Positions 9,067-21,345 of a DNA stretch of 64,000 bases are shown in pieces. Every line of letters begins with the position of its first letter. Within the stretch, counting starts at the first letter, position 1. A program made the position numbers and the translations under genes. The stretch is from Malaya genurostris (taxonomy: Eukaryota > Arthropoda > Insecta > Diptera > Culicidae): the NCBI RefSeq assembly GCF_030247185.1, contig NC_080571.1:349242254-349306253 (forward strand), given 5' to 3'. A model generated the notes under the pieces. That model worked only from the letters and a program-made list of their open reading frames with translations, had not been told where the DNA came from and did no database searches.

Positions 9067-11419
9067 TAGATAAACAAAGATAAAGGCCCATAACTTGCTG
9101 AGTTGTGTTCCGAAAGGCTTGAAGCGAATTATTTGAAAGCCAGAACAGGGAGGTTGTATGATCTAATGCTAAATTCTTCATAAACATGGGCCATCAGGTT
9201 CGGCATTCTTGAATATATCCAATTTATTTATTTTTTATATTTCCAGTAAAATCTGGAAAGAAATCAAAATATTCTACCAAAATTCTCTACCACGATCTTC
9301 ATCAGAAAATTTCATGAAGATTTGTTGAAAGTTCTATAAATTTTTTGTAAGTTATTACCATGTAGATACATTCTTGTTGAAAAGTATTAGGATTTCAATA
9401 TGTTTTCTACATAACTGAAGACTAGTTTTGGAGCAAGATTTTATTTCTAGACTTGGTTGGTCGCAATTGTGAAAGTAATTTGACAAATTGTCCTTGTTGT
9501 TTTCTCTTTTATACTTGTTATGTGCTTGTTGTTTTCGATTTCTCAAGTTACGAATATACTTGTTTTTCCAAACAGTATACTTTGAGTTGCTTCATTTTTC
9601 CATAAGGGAGTGTGCATACACACTACTAGGTGTGCGGTTATTCGATGATGTGGTCCACGGGATTGATAATTTTCCAAAGACACCCATTTCATTTTGTAAA
9701 TTATCCTCGTCCAGCAAATGAGATCTATGCCTGTGTAAGAGAAGCTTTATGCTGCCGTTCTACGCATAATTGTCCTATATATACATAGGAAATCCTTGTT
9801 TTGTTTTACTTTTTACTGTGGTTACAACCGGATTCAAACGCACTAAAACATTGTCAATTTGAATTCGGATCATGGTAAACATAACTGACTGACATTGTGA
9901 CACTTGCTAACTGAGCCAAATTGTAAACGAAACTTGGTGCAGACGCCCCGAATTTGCATAACTTTTCTGCACGAGAAAGGTAACAATATAAACTGAGTAA
10001 TGCATGTAGCAAACGAAAGTTTTACTATTCCCCAAGCAAATATTGGCCATTTTTTTTCTTGCAAGCAACTTAAAAAGCTCGATAAGAACGAAATGTGAGA
10101 ACCGAGTGTACGTGTGTGGTTACGAGCATGCTGATGAAAAAGATATCTTTTTGTTTGATGCGTTGGGGATGCTGTACGGGAATAGTTTTCCCCCTCATCC
10201 CTTCGTCGGGAGATACGAGAATGGTTCCGATCATCCTCGTGGCTAGCTTTTATGGCGAATGTTCTTGGTCACGTTCATCAGCACTGCAGTAACTAGGTGT
10301 AAAGAACTTGTCTCTATCAGTGCTACGTGACTTGATAAAAGGGTGTGTGTGTGAGAGTATGTGTGGTTTTTTTTTGGGTTTCATCCCATCCGCAAAAGGC
10401 TTCAAGGGAATCTGCTCTAATGGACAGTACAGAAGAAGGTGACCGTTGAAAGTTTTCCTTGCATATTCTTTCATCACAGCACAAAGTTCCGACGGCAACT
10501 TGAATAAACGTTACTTACAATCTACTTGTGAAAGTTTGCATTGCATGCCATTTCGTATGATAACTACTACTGGTCCGGAATCATGACTGTAATAGTTGAT
10601 GTCGGTACGCAAGCTGTTCTACATTCTGCAATAGACATAACCAAATACCGAATGTATCTTACCGTGGGTAGTATTGTTTCGTTTATAAACACTGACTTGT
10701 GGTCTTGATTCTTTCTTTTTCTTTCCTAAACCGGAATCGAATCACATTTTATTCGTATTTGACTTTACATCACCGTATCACAATCTTCCCACACATTCAG
10801 TAGAACAGAACTAGTCCTTCTACTGGGCCGTTCAAGCCGAATCAAAGCATAGGAGAAGAATACTTTTTCTTTTGTGTCTACATGCTCGGATTTGTTTGGT
10901 TTCATCATCGTCTAGTCTGATCTCATTCCACCCGAGCGGTGTGGCGTGTGTCCTCGAAGGCCTAAAGCTAAGAACAACTCCTAGACAGTTGATTAGGTTG
11001 CACGTTTCGGAATGTGTCCAAATGTATTGTTATGTTGGCGGTTTTACTGAATAAACAGTAGCGGTATTAAGTTGTCAACGGACACAAACAATGTTGACAG
11101 TTGAGACCGATTGCTGGGCGGGTCAAGTAGGCCGTGGAATATTTTCGTGAGGCATGATTTATTCTATGATGAAATGAAACAGAGTAGAACAAAAGACATT
11201 GTCAGTCAACATTTCCAAATAGTTTAGTACGTAATTCTGTAATGAAAAGTATCATACGTAACGGAGCTTTAGTCTAGAATATTTGAAAAAAAATTTCAAG
11301 TGGAAAACAATTTTGATATTAATAATACGTATTAGTCCGTGCGAGCTTTTGCAACGTAAATGTAAGATCATAGGATAGTACGGAATAGTGTAGTAGAGTG
11401 AAGTATTAAATTTTCCAGT
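9067..11419. other. gene-free intergenic sequence
   Basis: Mostly non-repetitive within this window, AT-rich, with scattered short open frames that show no recognisable domain. A GTGTGTGTG tract lies near 10343. I see no supportable exon or RNA gene. Confidence 0.4.
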
Positions 11420-12010
11420 GTATAGCTCGGAGTCTACATCAGGGTTCAGGATCTGAAATTGAAATATATCACAGGCTCCGAATCAAGTTGCATAATTCTG
11501 ATTCGAAATGCAGATAAAGAATTCATTTATAGAATTATGAATCTGATTTTTTATCTTGACGTCCAAACCTGACTCAGTTCCAAAATTTAGTTTCACAATC
11601 CAAGTTCCGAATTTAGTTTCAGCATACAGGTCTGGAAATTGATTCTGTAACTGAATAACAAATTAAATTCTGAAACAGAATTCAGGAATTTAATTACAAA
11701 ACTGAGTTCAGGAATAAAATGCAGATCTAGAATTCATATCCTGAATTTTGTTTGAAGAATTCTGAAGAGTTCAAACTACGAACATAAATTCAGTTCCAAA
11801 ATCTGGTTAACAAAGCAGTTCCAGAATTAGAGTTCAGTTCCAGAGTCATAGTAATAGTTTCTGAATCTGTATTCTGAAAATAAATTCTGAAAAAAAATCC
11901 TAAACCTGAATTTATGTTCAGAATTCAGGTTAAGAATCCAGTTTCTGAATTAGGTTCCGAAATTCAGGCTTAGGATTTTGTTCAAGAATCCAATCTAAAA
12001 CTCAGATCCA
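11420..12010. repeat. degenerate short-unit repeat (GAATTC/CTGAA-rich)
   Basis: The stretch is built of diverged copies of phrases such as AATTCTGAAACTGAATTC and AGTTCCAGAATT, with no long exact unit. The same phrase style recurs at 19990-20640 and 46140-46680, so these are three blocks of one decayed satellite-like family. It has no coding capacity. Confidence 0.65.
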
Positions 12011-14389
12011 GTATTTAACAGCTGAAAGCGATTACTGGTAATCTGTTGTTGCTGCTGTTGGTGGACAACGTCCAGTTCCATATAAAGCTGAAGATGAAAT
12101 GTTCGATTTTCTGTCAAGGTTTTCTTTTTATACCGGTCCATTTGAAATACATTTTTAGGAACTGATATGTGCCTGACTACCACAAAACCTTCGTCGCAGG
12201 TACGGTAAATGAAAACAAGCGTGATATGTTTTCCTCATTGTTTCCAAAATTAATTTTTGAGTTATTTATGGTTCGCTCATTCTATTTAAAATTTAATCAT
12301 AAATTGCTGATGACATGGAAAAACAATTATGTTGTTCGTAACCACATAACTAACACTCGTATATTGTTTTTGACGAAACACAGTACATTTGGCCTAAAAA
12401 TCGAGAAAATACAGTACATTGATTTCGAAAAAACAGTAAATTTTGCAGTACACGTTTTTACTACAAATAGTGGATAAACAACAAAAAACAATAAATTTGA
12501 TTAGAATCCAACGAGACAAAGATATAGGGAAAATGTCACCCGTAACTAGCTCCTATCGGAGGAAATCGTTTCGTCAATTAAGACCAGGTTCCTTCAAATA
12601 ATTTTAAAAAATCGAAAAAAATTATCTGTAAATTGTTAGAAAATACTCTTAGAAATGATATAGAATTAGTCGCGAAGGAAAAGTTTGTAGAAAATACACG
12701 ATTTGTTACGAATAAAAACTTTGGTCGACTTTTTTTTTGACACCACGTTTTTTCAACATGAACCAACCGGAGATACAAAAATATTCATTGTTATTTAAAA
12801 AAGTTATTCATAAGTAAAAGTTTAAAAAAGGGTCGAAAAGCGAAAAATGACCGGAGTTTTGATTTTTTTCCTGTGTAAACTTCAGGATTCGACTAAATGA
12901 CCCTCTCGGCGAAATGGCTTTCGGCGAAACGACTTTCGATGAAATGGCTTTCAGAGAAATGACTGACCCCCTGCTTAACATATGCAATTAACTTTTCTCT
13001 CAATGTTTCAATGTTCAGTTGCAATATTAAATCTCCTAACACGTGATATTTTTTTCGAAAACAGCGGACACATGTTACCAATCTAATTGGTACCAAGGTA
13101 TTGACGGTATCCGTCACCGAAACTCTGCTTAGTTTGTTCTTCTTCTTACTTGAGCAAGGACCCAATAGTAGTTTTCAAACGTGACCAAGATGGTTGAAAT
13201 TGATGCATCAAATTGTACGGATAGAAAAAGTGTACACATGTTCCAATCTTATAGAGCTGAGTCAATTGTTACACCGAATTAAAAATCTTTTTTATTTTTA
13301 TTAGTTTTGTCTTGTAAGTCATATGAAAACTTATAATTTCATGAAGAGCCTATAACCTTGCAACCATAATGAGATTGATAAAAATGTCATAAACATTGTG
13401 TACGAAAAGTCTATGAAGCTTACCACAATACAATTTTTATGTTTATTTTGAATGTCATTAGGATCGTACGCTGATAGTATTTCATCTTCTATATCTATAT
13501 ATTCTAGATGAAGTAAGGGTCTCAACTAAGGAGGGAGGGAGTGCAAAGGTCAAATTGTATATATGATCGAACATAACTCCGAAACAACTCAATAGGCTAA
13601 CCACCTTACTTGGCACAAGTAATCCTTGCTGTTCATTGGTTGCTATAAGAATATTTTAAGGGGAGGGGGGGGGGTGAGGTGTAGTAAGTTTTTGCTAACA
13701 GGGGAAGATTGAGGCAAAATGATTCGAACTTGAAAAAATTGACATTTTTCGACCTCTGAAAAGGGAAGTTTATTTGAAAATTTATCTTATTTTGCTACAA
13801 ACAAGAGGGAGACAACAAAAAATCGTACTAGATAGTAATGCTATTGCTAATTTGAATGAAGCGTAGAATTTTTTAAATAATTTTTCAAAAATCTGATCAC
13901 ATTCTGCCGAAAAGTTCAATGAACTAAGAGAAAATCAATCTTCATTTTTTTATGAACACGAGTGTATATAAGTTTTAAAATAACTACAAAACAACTTAAC
14001 GAATCGTCACCAATTTTGGACGAGCACATATGCTTTCTGCACTACTCAGAGGTGGTCATAAGCGTAATCACGAAGGAGATCAGCTCACTAAGGGAACGGA
14101 ATTCAATTAAAAAAATTTTCAACGAGAAACGATATTTCTTGACTCATAAAGCAAAGTCTTGGCATTACATTCCTGTGGTGGAATTTGGCCTTTCTGTTTC
14201 AACAGACTTCGCAGCCGATTCTTTAGTGTACAGAATCATTGCATGGCTAGTACTATGGATCCTACTGACACTAAGAATCCTTCCAGGTCGGGGCACGAAC
14301 AGACGACAGCTGGCTTGTAAGACCAGCGTCCTATGCATTGAACCGCCAACCCGGGACGAATACGGATACTTAAAAAATTGAAAGGTTAA
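12011..14389. other. gene-free sequence with minor repeats
   Basis: 12295-12350 resembles 53150-53205 (shared ATAAATTGCTGA and TGATGACATGGAAAAA). 12905-12960 is a short imperfect tandem of TTTCGGCGAAA-type units; related sequence appears inverted near 62065 and 62925. A G-rich run lies at 13660-13675. No gene was seen. Confidence 0.45.
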
Positions 14390-14394
14390 TTTAA

Positions 14395-14590
14395 GGGAGG
14401 AGGAGTGTAGCGTCCTGGGAGCCAAATCAGGTGAATCCGTTCCGGGAATGTAGTCGCAGGGAGCCAAATCAGGTGAATCCGTTGGTTGCTGACTGGTGCT
14501 CGTTTTGTTTTTAGTCAAATGCTCACGGATAACGATGGCATTGTGTGACGGAATGTATTTCAGCACCCGAGACGAGATTATGGAAAAATC
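14395..14590 (-). pseudogene. mariner-like transposase fragment with duplicated catalytic motif
   Basis: The minus strand reads NAIVIREHLTKNKTSTSQQP then TDSPDLAPCDYIPG, matching the mariner block around the last catalytic residue (usual form PYSPDLAPCDYF). The SPDLAP stretch is then repeated about 42 bases later, because GGGAGCCAAATCAGGTGAA occurs twice (14418 and 14460). No other transposase blocks are present, so this is a small relic with an internal tandem duplication. Confidence 0.6.
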
Positions 14591-16504
14591 GCTCTGATGG
14601 CCACACCGACAACTGAATATAAACGTACTTTGAAGGGGACAATATCGATTTTGGTGAATAATCTTGTATTTTTAATTTTCTGAACAAATTCCGGGAACTT
14701 TTTGATCAAGGTAGTATACTTCTTGGAACTCAAAAGTTACTAAGAAGGTAAAAATGACTCGATTTGACGAGACTATTGTGAGAAGTATGATTATTATTTT
14801 AGGATCTTTTTGCGGCCTTGTCCTCACGAAACGTTTCTCGAGCAACGCCGAGTAATTCAGCTAAAAATCAACTATTGCGAAGCGAACCGAAAATCGTGTA
14901 TTTTCAATTCTTAATTACATCATTAAGCGTATCAGAGTGGTATTTTGTTAGTCTACCGAACTCTAACAAACAACTGGCTGACTGAATCGGGATCGCGACC
15001 GACGCTCATATTATTTTAGTTCGCCGGAATGAGCTTGTGTTTGTCTATACGTTCTAGGAGTGTATGAATGTTTACAATGTTGAATTGTTCGCTTCATTTG
15101 AATGCAGAAAAAACGCCATAGAATCGGAGCGAAAGGGTGAAACGAAACTATTCAGAATGCTTCAGTATAATTTGACGAATGATGCGAATGTTGTGTGCAT
15201 TTGGTAAAAAATCCATTCCTGCAACGCTGGCACCTCGTTTCAAGGGTAAAACTGAATGATTACGAACATCATTCACGGTGGTTTTGCATCAAGAGGAAAA
15301 TTCGCAATTAAAACTATGTACACGGATTGTGCTTTCATCCGCTAGAGTATCGCATTGCAATGGACATTGAAACGTTGAGCGTTGCTTCAAATATGAAAAT
15401 GCAACTTAAACTTTTGACATTTTGTGTGGGATTTGTTAACCTTCCCTTCATTTTTTTTGTTGTTGGCCAAAACCTCGTTAGTCGTCAATAAAAACAACAA
15501 GAGCTTGAGTACGGGACATGTTGAAGACGAATCGCAGTAGGCATTGCTCTTGTTTTAAGAAACCATTCAGTGCTATGAAGAAATCACTCAGATGTAATAC
15601 TAGATTTTGCCATCTTCCGTATTCTTTATTTAAAAAAAATAGCTAAAAATTTGAGAGTTCTTTGTTGCATTATTATCTCGTCATTAGACATGAACGGCTA
15701 TTTTTCATTCAAAATATTTTTCCCAGTCATTTGATGTGCATAACAATTGATCTGTTAATATTTATGCGGGGACATGATTTCCTAATATTGCCTAATGCTA
15801 CACAAACTGAACACGGGTATCAATCACAACAGAAACGATAATTCAACCACTGATGACACTCAAGCGCAACGTTAGAATTACTGTCATGCACAGGGTGTTT
15901 GGTTCCACGTAGAGCATCCTTGCCGTTGCAGCGGACATTTAAGGTCTGAGGACAGAGGGTCGCGTGTTGAGTTTTAAATCGACCACGTGGCTCGTTCAAT
16001 TCCCTTTGCGCATCGTATTTCTCTTGTACTCTCTCGTATATGAGCAAACTGTACCGGGTTGCCAGCATACATTTTATTATTTTGATGAGAAGTGTTATCA
16101 CATTAATCTATACTATGGGTTGGACATTACATGGATTCCAATGAACAATTGTTTCACAGAAAAATACAAGACTTTATTTTTATTGCGATAACATATGTTA
16201 TATGTACTAATCGCATCTAAACTAAATTATCTAGACTTTGTCACGGTAGATTTATGATACAAGCCGTCAAAGCCGAGATATTCGGTTAACAAGTAGAGGT
16301 ATGCATTTCCGAGCGTTCCAATTTTCAGCAATGAATCGTTCTGAAAATTTCACAGAATATTCTCACCGTTTCCAAGAAAATTTAATTTGAAACTGGAAAA
16401 TAGCACTGTACTCTCCTCAGCCCTTAAGGACGGATTTGAAGAAGGAAATTTTTCTACGACTGTAATCACAGCTTCGCTAAGAAAATTATTTTTTTCCAAT
16501 TACA
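14591..16504. other. gene-free intergenic sequence
   Basis: Mixed sequence without a recognisable gene. An unremarkable 93-codon open frame on the minus strand at 15820-16101 shows no domain I know. Confidence 0.4.
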
Positions 16505-16636
16505 GAGGGCAACAAAATTAAACATCATTCGCCACAGGGTCAGAAAAACTTCCTGACTCCATTTGCGGAGTTGGGAAGAACCCAAGTAGACTATGCGAAA
16601 GGCTGTGGCTTTACTCGTCACGTTGTATCCGTACAC
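16505..16636 (-). mobile_element. tRNA-derived SINE, diverged copy
   Basis: On the minus strand it lines up with the better-preserved SINE at 42589-42739: matching landmarks are TACAACGTGA, GCCTTTCGCATAG, GGGTTCTTCCCAACTC and GAGTCAGGAAGTTTTTCTGAC. The internal promoter box B is damaged (GGGTTCTTCCC). It lies just upstream of the transposase at 16696 in opposite orientation. Confidence 0.65.
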
Positions 16637-16695
16637 TAAGCAAACTTTCTTGACTTGGCGATGTTAGGGTATATTCAGTAGTGTTCTAGTTCTAG

Positions 16696-17655
16696 ATGCA
16701 TAATTTATGTCAGTCAGCTAAACAGCTGAAATTGCCCAGAAATACCATAAGGCGCGTTATCAAACGGTATAAGGAAACACTGACGACGATTCGGAAGCCT
16801 CAAGCCAATCGTCGGAGTGGAACTGTCGACCGGAAACTGCGTGGTAAGATTTTGAAGACGATTAAGAGGAATCCTAATCTGTCGGACCGTGATTTTGCCA
16901 GAAAATTCGGTGCTGCCCATAGTACCGTGAGGAGAACTCGACTCCGGGAAGGAATCAAGTCGTATCGAGCTAGCAAACAGCCAAAGCGGATCATAAAACA
17001 GAATAGTTTAGTCAAAATTCGTGCTCGGAAACTATATGACCAGGTGCTGACCAAGTTCGACGGGTGTCTTCTGATGGACGATGGAACCTATGTCAAGACT
17101 GACTTCGGGTAAATCCCAGGTCAAAAATTTTACTTGGCAACGGCTCAGGGGAATTTTCCAGCCAAATTTAAATTCGTTTTTGCCGATAAATTTGCAAGAA
17201 AATTTATGATTTGGCAGGGCATTTGCAGCTGTGGCAAAAAAACGAAAGTTTTCGTTACAAATAAGACAATGACATCGGAACTATACCAAAAAGAGTGTCT
17301 CCAAAAACGAATTTTGCTGTTCATTCGATCCCACGACCATCCCGTAATGTTTTGGCCAGATTTGGCAAGCTGTCATTACAGCAAAGTCGTTCATGAATGG
17401 TATGCAGAGAAAGTGGTACAGTTTGTTCCGAAAAACCTTAACCCACTCAACTGCCCCCAGTTCCGCCCTATTGAGAAATACTGGGCAATCATGAAGAGGA
17501 GACTCAAGGCAAAGGGAAACGTTGTCAAAGACATCAATCAGATGACGACCTGGTGGAATAAGATAACTAAAACGATGGACGAAGAAGGTGTGCGCCGCCT
17601 ACTGAGCCGTGTTACAGGAAAAATTCGAGAATTCCTTCAAAACCGTGACGAATAA
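16696..17655 (+). pseudogene. DD37E transposase, nearly intact, one in-frame stop
   Basis: One frame runs from ATG 16696 to TAA 17653-17655 (319 codons), interrupted only by TAA at 17110-17112. The N-terminal region has a helix-turn-helix-like segment (AKQLKLPRNTIRRVIKRY), a basic linker, and a second helix-turn-helix (RKFGAAHSTVRRTRLREG). The catalytic blocks are CLLMDDGTYVK (first Asp), MFWPDLASCHYSK (second Asp) and FRPIEKYWAIMKRRLK (Glu), with 37 residues between the last two, so DD37E. All catalytic residues are preserved. Family length is about 330-350 residues, so the true start may lie upstream. Clear terminal inverted repeats were not found, and its sequence is distant from the other DD37E copies in this window. 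Confidence 0.85.
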
Positions 17656-19989
17656 TTTTATCCGTATTTTTTCTGAAAAGTATGAAGAAAACGCTACATT
17701 TGTATAAAAAAGATCTTGAACTATAAATAACTATAAATAACTGATATACAGGCAATTCTCTTTGTTCCAATTCTATTTGAAGCAAGCTTCATAACAAGAA
17801 AAACTGGCAGCCCCAGTAAGTGTTTTTCAAATATAGAAAAAAAAAGTAGAACGACAGCGTATGCCAGTTTTAATTTGACAGAAAAACTTTTCGAATTAGT
17901 AAAATTAAAACGGTATGCTGGGGATACGTTTGTTCCAGTTACAGTTCTATTATAAATCTTCCATATGGAACTTCCGGCTGCTGAATTTGCTCTTAGTTTG
18001 CAATCGAAGTTTTAAAATTAATGTTATTCAAGATAATGATGACTAAACTTGTTCCTAAGGAGCTCTTAACTTTTTGAATTTAGACGTTCAAATGAGTGAA
18101 AACTCTAAATTTCTAGTCCGAGAAATAAATACATTTGGATAATCAATTCAGAAGAAATTGAAGTTGACGATATTTGTCAATTTACTTCCTGTTATATTAG
18201 TTGTTGGATTTCTCTATCGATGGCCATCTTGAACTTCTGGTTTAGCAATATTTTAAAAAAATACTTGCACATAAATATTCTGAAGGAAATGAAATCCTTC
18301 TAAGAACTATGTTTTTTGAAACACGACAAGTAGATGCTTGAGATCTTTTCGAAATTCAAAGTTTTGATGATTCCGGTCTACCGATGTACTTTAATTGTAC
18401 CAACAGAAACAAGAATTAGATAAACAATCACAACGAACCTTTCATTTTATTCAAAGGTTTTGACAATCCACCAATATCTGATTTTTAGGGTTCTGAAAAG
18501 GACCGTTAGTGGCTTTGGAGTCCTGGAGACGACTTTTTGGTTACGGATGGTTACGTTTGTTTTCCAGGAAGTAGGGCGCCATTACAAGTCATTTGCATGT
18601 TTGAGTCTTGACCTAGAAGAAATCATTACATAAATATAATCGTAACACTAGTCGTACAATCGCTGATACGGGACTCTTCTCGTCTTTCAGAAGCGTCCAA
18701 TTGTGGAATTCTCTACGATACACTATTCGGAACATTTTTCTCAAATGCGATGCAGCAAATGCTAGTTTTATTTGCGCTCGTTTGGTGCAAACTTCGCACA
18801 GCGAAAAGTGCACAAACTAATCAAATTATTTCATATTTGCACTTAACTGATGATTTTTACCTTCGATTTACAAAGAAGTAATCTTGATAGTTCTTAAGAA
18901 AACATTTAGAGCCATTAAAATGGCTGATTTTGTATAATGTTCCCCATCGTAGTCCGCTTTTCGTTTTCTTTTCTTTTAATGCGAACGACCAGAAGCTGGA
19001 TGACGCAGTCGCTTTTGTTTGAAGCGAAACTCACACTGCGAATGTCCAACAGTAGATATGCTCACAGAAGAACTAGTTGTTGTTTTTTCTGCGTTTAGGC
19101 TTGAGGAACGGAACCTTCACTGCAGCACCAGTTGAATAATGCCGGGTTCCACTGTCTTGGCGTAGATGGCAGTCTGCACACTCGATGTGTCTCCGTTCAT
19201 GGATTATTAAGCTAGCAAACGTGCAACAGGGTTAATTTATAGATTCGGTTGGTTTCGGAATTTCGGTTTTGGGTGCATAAACGTTGTATTAACAACAATC
19301 TCACACCTTTTTCCATTCGTTTCGTGAGAGAATCAGAGAAAATACTTAATCAGGGAAAAAGTTATTAAGAAATCAAATCTGGAGTAATATCGTTACACTT
19401 TTGTGTTGTGAAATTTTGAAAATGTTAAGAAAGACGTAGTCCTACGTCAAAAATCTGTCGAGATAATAACGGATAACTTCCAAATGGTTTCCAGGTCATC
19501 CGATGCCTCGAGTTTCCATGATTTTTGGGAATAAATGGATCTACATTCGATTTTGAAAATTAGAGTCAAGAATTCTACCTGATGGTACCGACAAATCCCG
19601 ATCACAAAATAGCAAAATAGCTTAAAAGTAATATACGTGAGGTTGAATTGAGAGCTATAATAGCTAAACATAATATTTAAAATTGTCACCGGAATGAACT
19701 GAGTAGCAATAATAATAATTGAGGTGTTTCAAATACCGAAATAATAGCAAAGTCACAATGAAATATAGAATATAGTTACTAAACTTAAAATGTACTAGAA
19801 TTATCTTTGAGAGAACTAGATTGATGAGTAAAACGATTAATAATTATTTAACTAAATTTGATAAAATGTTCGAAACTTTGAATGAATATGATATTCGAGT
19901 TTTTCTTGCATTTTCAGTCGTATTCGTGACGATGATTTTGAGGTAGTCAGGCAAATATCAGTACGAATGCTAGAAAACTGAATATTTCT
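17656..19989. other. gene-free sequence; multi-hairpin block near 17795-17930
   Basis: Around 17799-17925 several inverted phrases occur: ACTGGCAGCCCCAG against TGCTGGGG, and TGCCAGTTTTAATTT against AAATTAAAACGG. This may be the end of the nearby transposon or a separate small palindrome. The rest is AT-rich with no supportable gene. Confidence 0.4.
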
Positions 19990-20640
19990 TCTTGTGCTTT
20001 GAACGGAACTGGACGTCTTGAATAGCTTCTGAATACTGGATCTGGATTTGGGAACTGAATTTTGGATAGGATTCTGGAACAAATTCCAAACCCTGAATTT
20101 CGGTACTTAATTCAGAACGTGGATTCTCAACCTGAATTCTGAACTTAATTTTAGGACTTTGTTTCAGAGTTCAGTTTTAGAACTTAGTTCCAGCTTACAG
20201 GTTCGAAAATTCAAACTATGACTCTGCAACCAAATTCTACTTCTGGAACTGGTTTCTTGACTAGATTTTGGAACTGAAGTTAGTTGCTTAATTTATATTA
20301 GGAGTTTTAATCCAGAATTCTGATTGAGGATTTCAACTTCAGCATACTGGAACAAAACTCAGGATAATAATTTTGGATCTGATATCTGGAACTAAATGTT
20401 AGATCTGTTTTCCGAACCTGAGTTTTGGAACTGACTGTTTAACCAGAACTAAATTCCTGAATTTTGTTTCATAATTCAACTGCTAAAATTTAGTTTCAAA
20501 ATTCATTTTTGGAATTTGGACCTGGCGTACTGGAACTAAATTCGGAACTTGGATTGTGGAACTAGATTTTCGAGCTTATTCAGTTCCTTTAGTTCAGTTT
20601 CATTATTCTAGAACAAAATTTATAAACTCGATTCTCTATC
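19990..20640. repeat. degenerate short-unit repeat (second block)
   Basis: Same style as 11420-12010: diverged phrases like TTCTGGAACTGAATTTTGGA and CAGAATTCTGATT. No exact period and no coding potential. Confidence 0.6.
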
Positions 20641-20689
20641 TGGAATCTTAACCAGAATTTCACAACTGGATACGGAGCCTGTTCCATAT

Positions 20690-20998
20690 TTCGCCATAAG
20701 CAGCACTGGATGATTTCAAAGATTTGGGAGAAGGAAATTCTACCGTCGGAAAGGATGGAAGGAGTGGGATGTTCCATCTATAAAAAAATGATAAGCTAGA
20801 TTGTTGCAATTATCGCGCAGTCACATTGCTGAACGTCGTCTACAAGGTACTCACTCAAATCCTTTGCCGTCGTCTATCACCAATAGGTAAGGAATTCGTA
20901 GGGCCGTACCAAGCGGGGTTTACTAGAGTCCACGCCACAACGGATCACTTATTCGCGATAAGACAGGTACTCCCGAAGTGTCGTGCATTTGGTAGTTA
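20690..20998 (+). pseudogene. RTE-like reverse transcriptase fragment
   Basis: After a frame change near 20760 the sequence reads NYRAVTLLNVVYKVLTQIL and then FVGPYQAGFTRVHATTDHLF and AIRQVL, which are the RT blocks around the finger domain in RTE-type LINEs. The piece before it (SKIWEKEILPSER) also fits that family in another frame. The fragment lacks the rest of RT and the endonuclease and stops abruptly where the old repeat begins at 20999. Confidence 0.75.
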
Positions 20999-21345
20999 TC
21001 ATATCTCCCCAAAATAACAAAAAACGGAAGGGAAAACGTTGGGGTTGGATATTTTATATGTAAAAAGTGTGGGCAAAATTTAAAAATAATTAGTGAAGTA
21101 GTTTCTTTAATGATGATGAACATGGACTTTTAAAAAGTGCTTCGAGAAAAACGCGTTCAAAGTTTATAGTCTATAAAATCGAAGAAAACATTTTTTTTCT
21201 AGAGGGTCGACAGAGTCTAACACTAGCAAAAAATCGAATTTTTTCTTTGTATTTTGTTAAAATAAAACTTTTGGAGAAGGTTTTGTTAAATTTCCAAGTC
21301 AATCGAAGTAGAACTCATAAGCCTGTGCGTCGAGCTCTTGCCTCA
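20999..21345. repeat. uninterrupted copy of the old repeat at 2808-9066
   Basis: It aligns in order with the three pieces at 2808-2914, 4218-4407 and 9000-9066 and has no insertion. At about 21085 it preserves the empty TA site of the DD37E element. Divergence is high enough to make this an old family. Confidence 0.7.

Noticed and set aside
15820..16101. 93-codon minus-strand open frame containing several cysteines.
   Set aside because: No signal peptide or recognised domain, no splice signals, and such lengths are expected by chance in this window.
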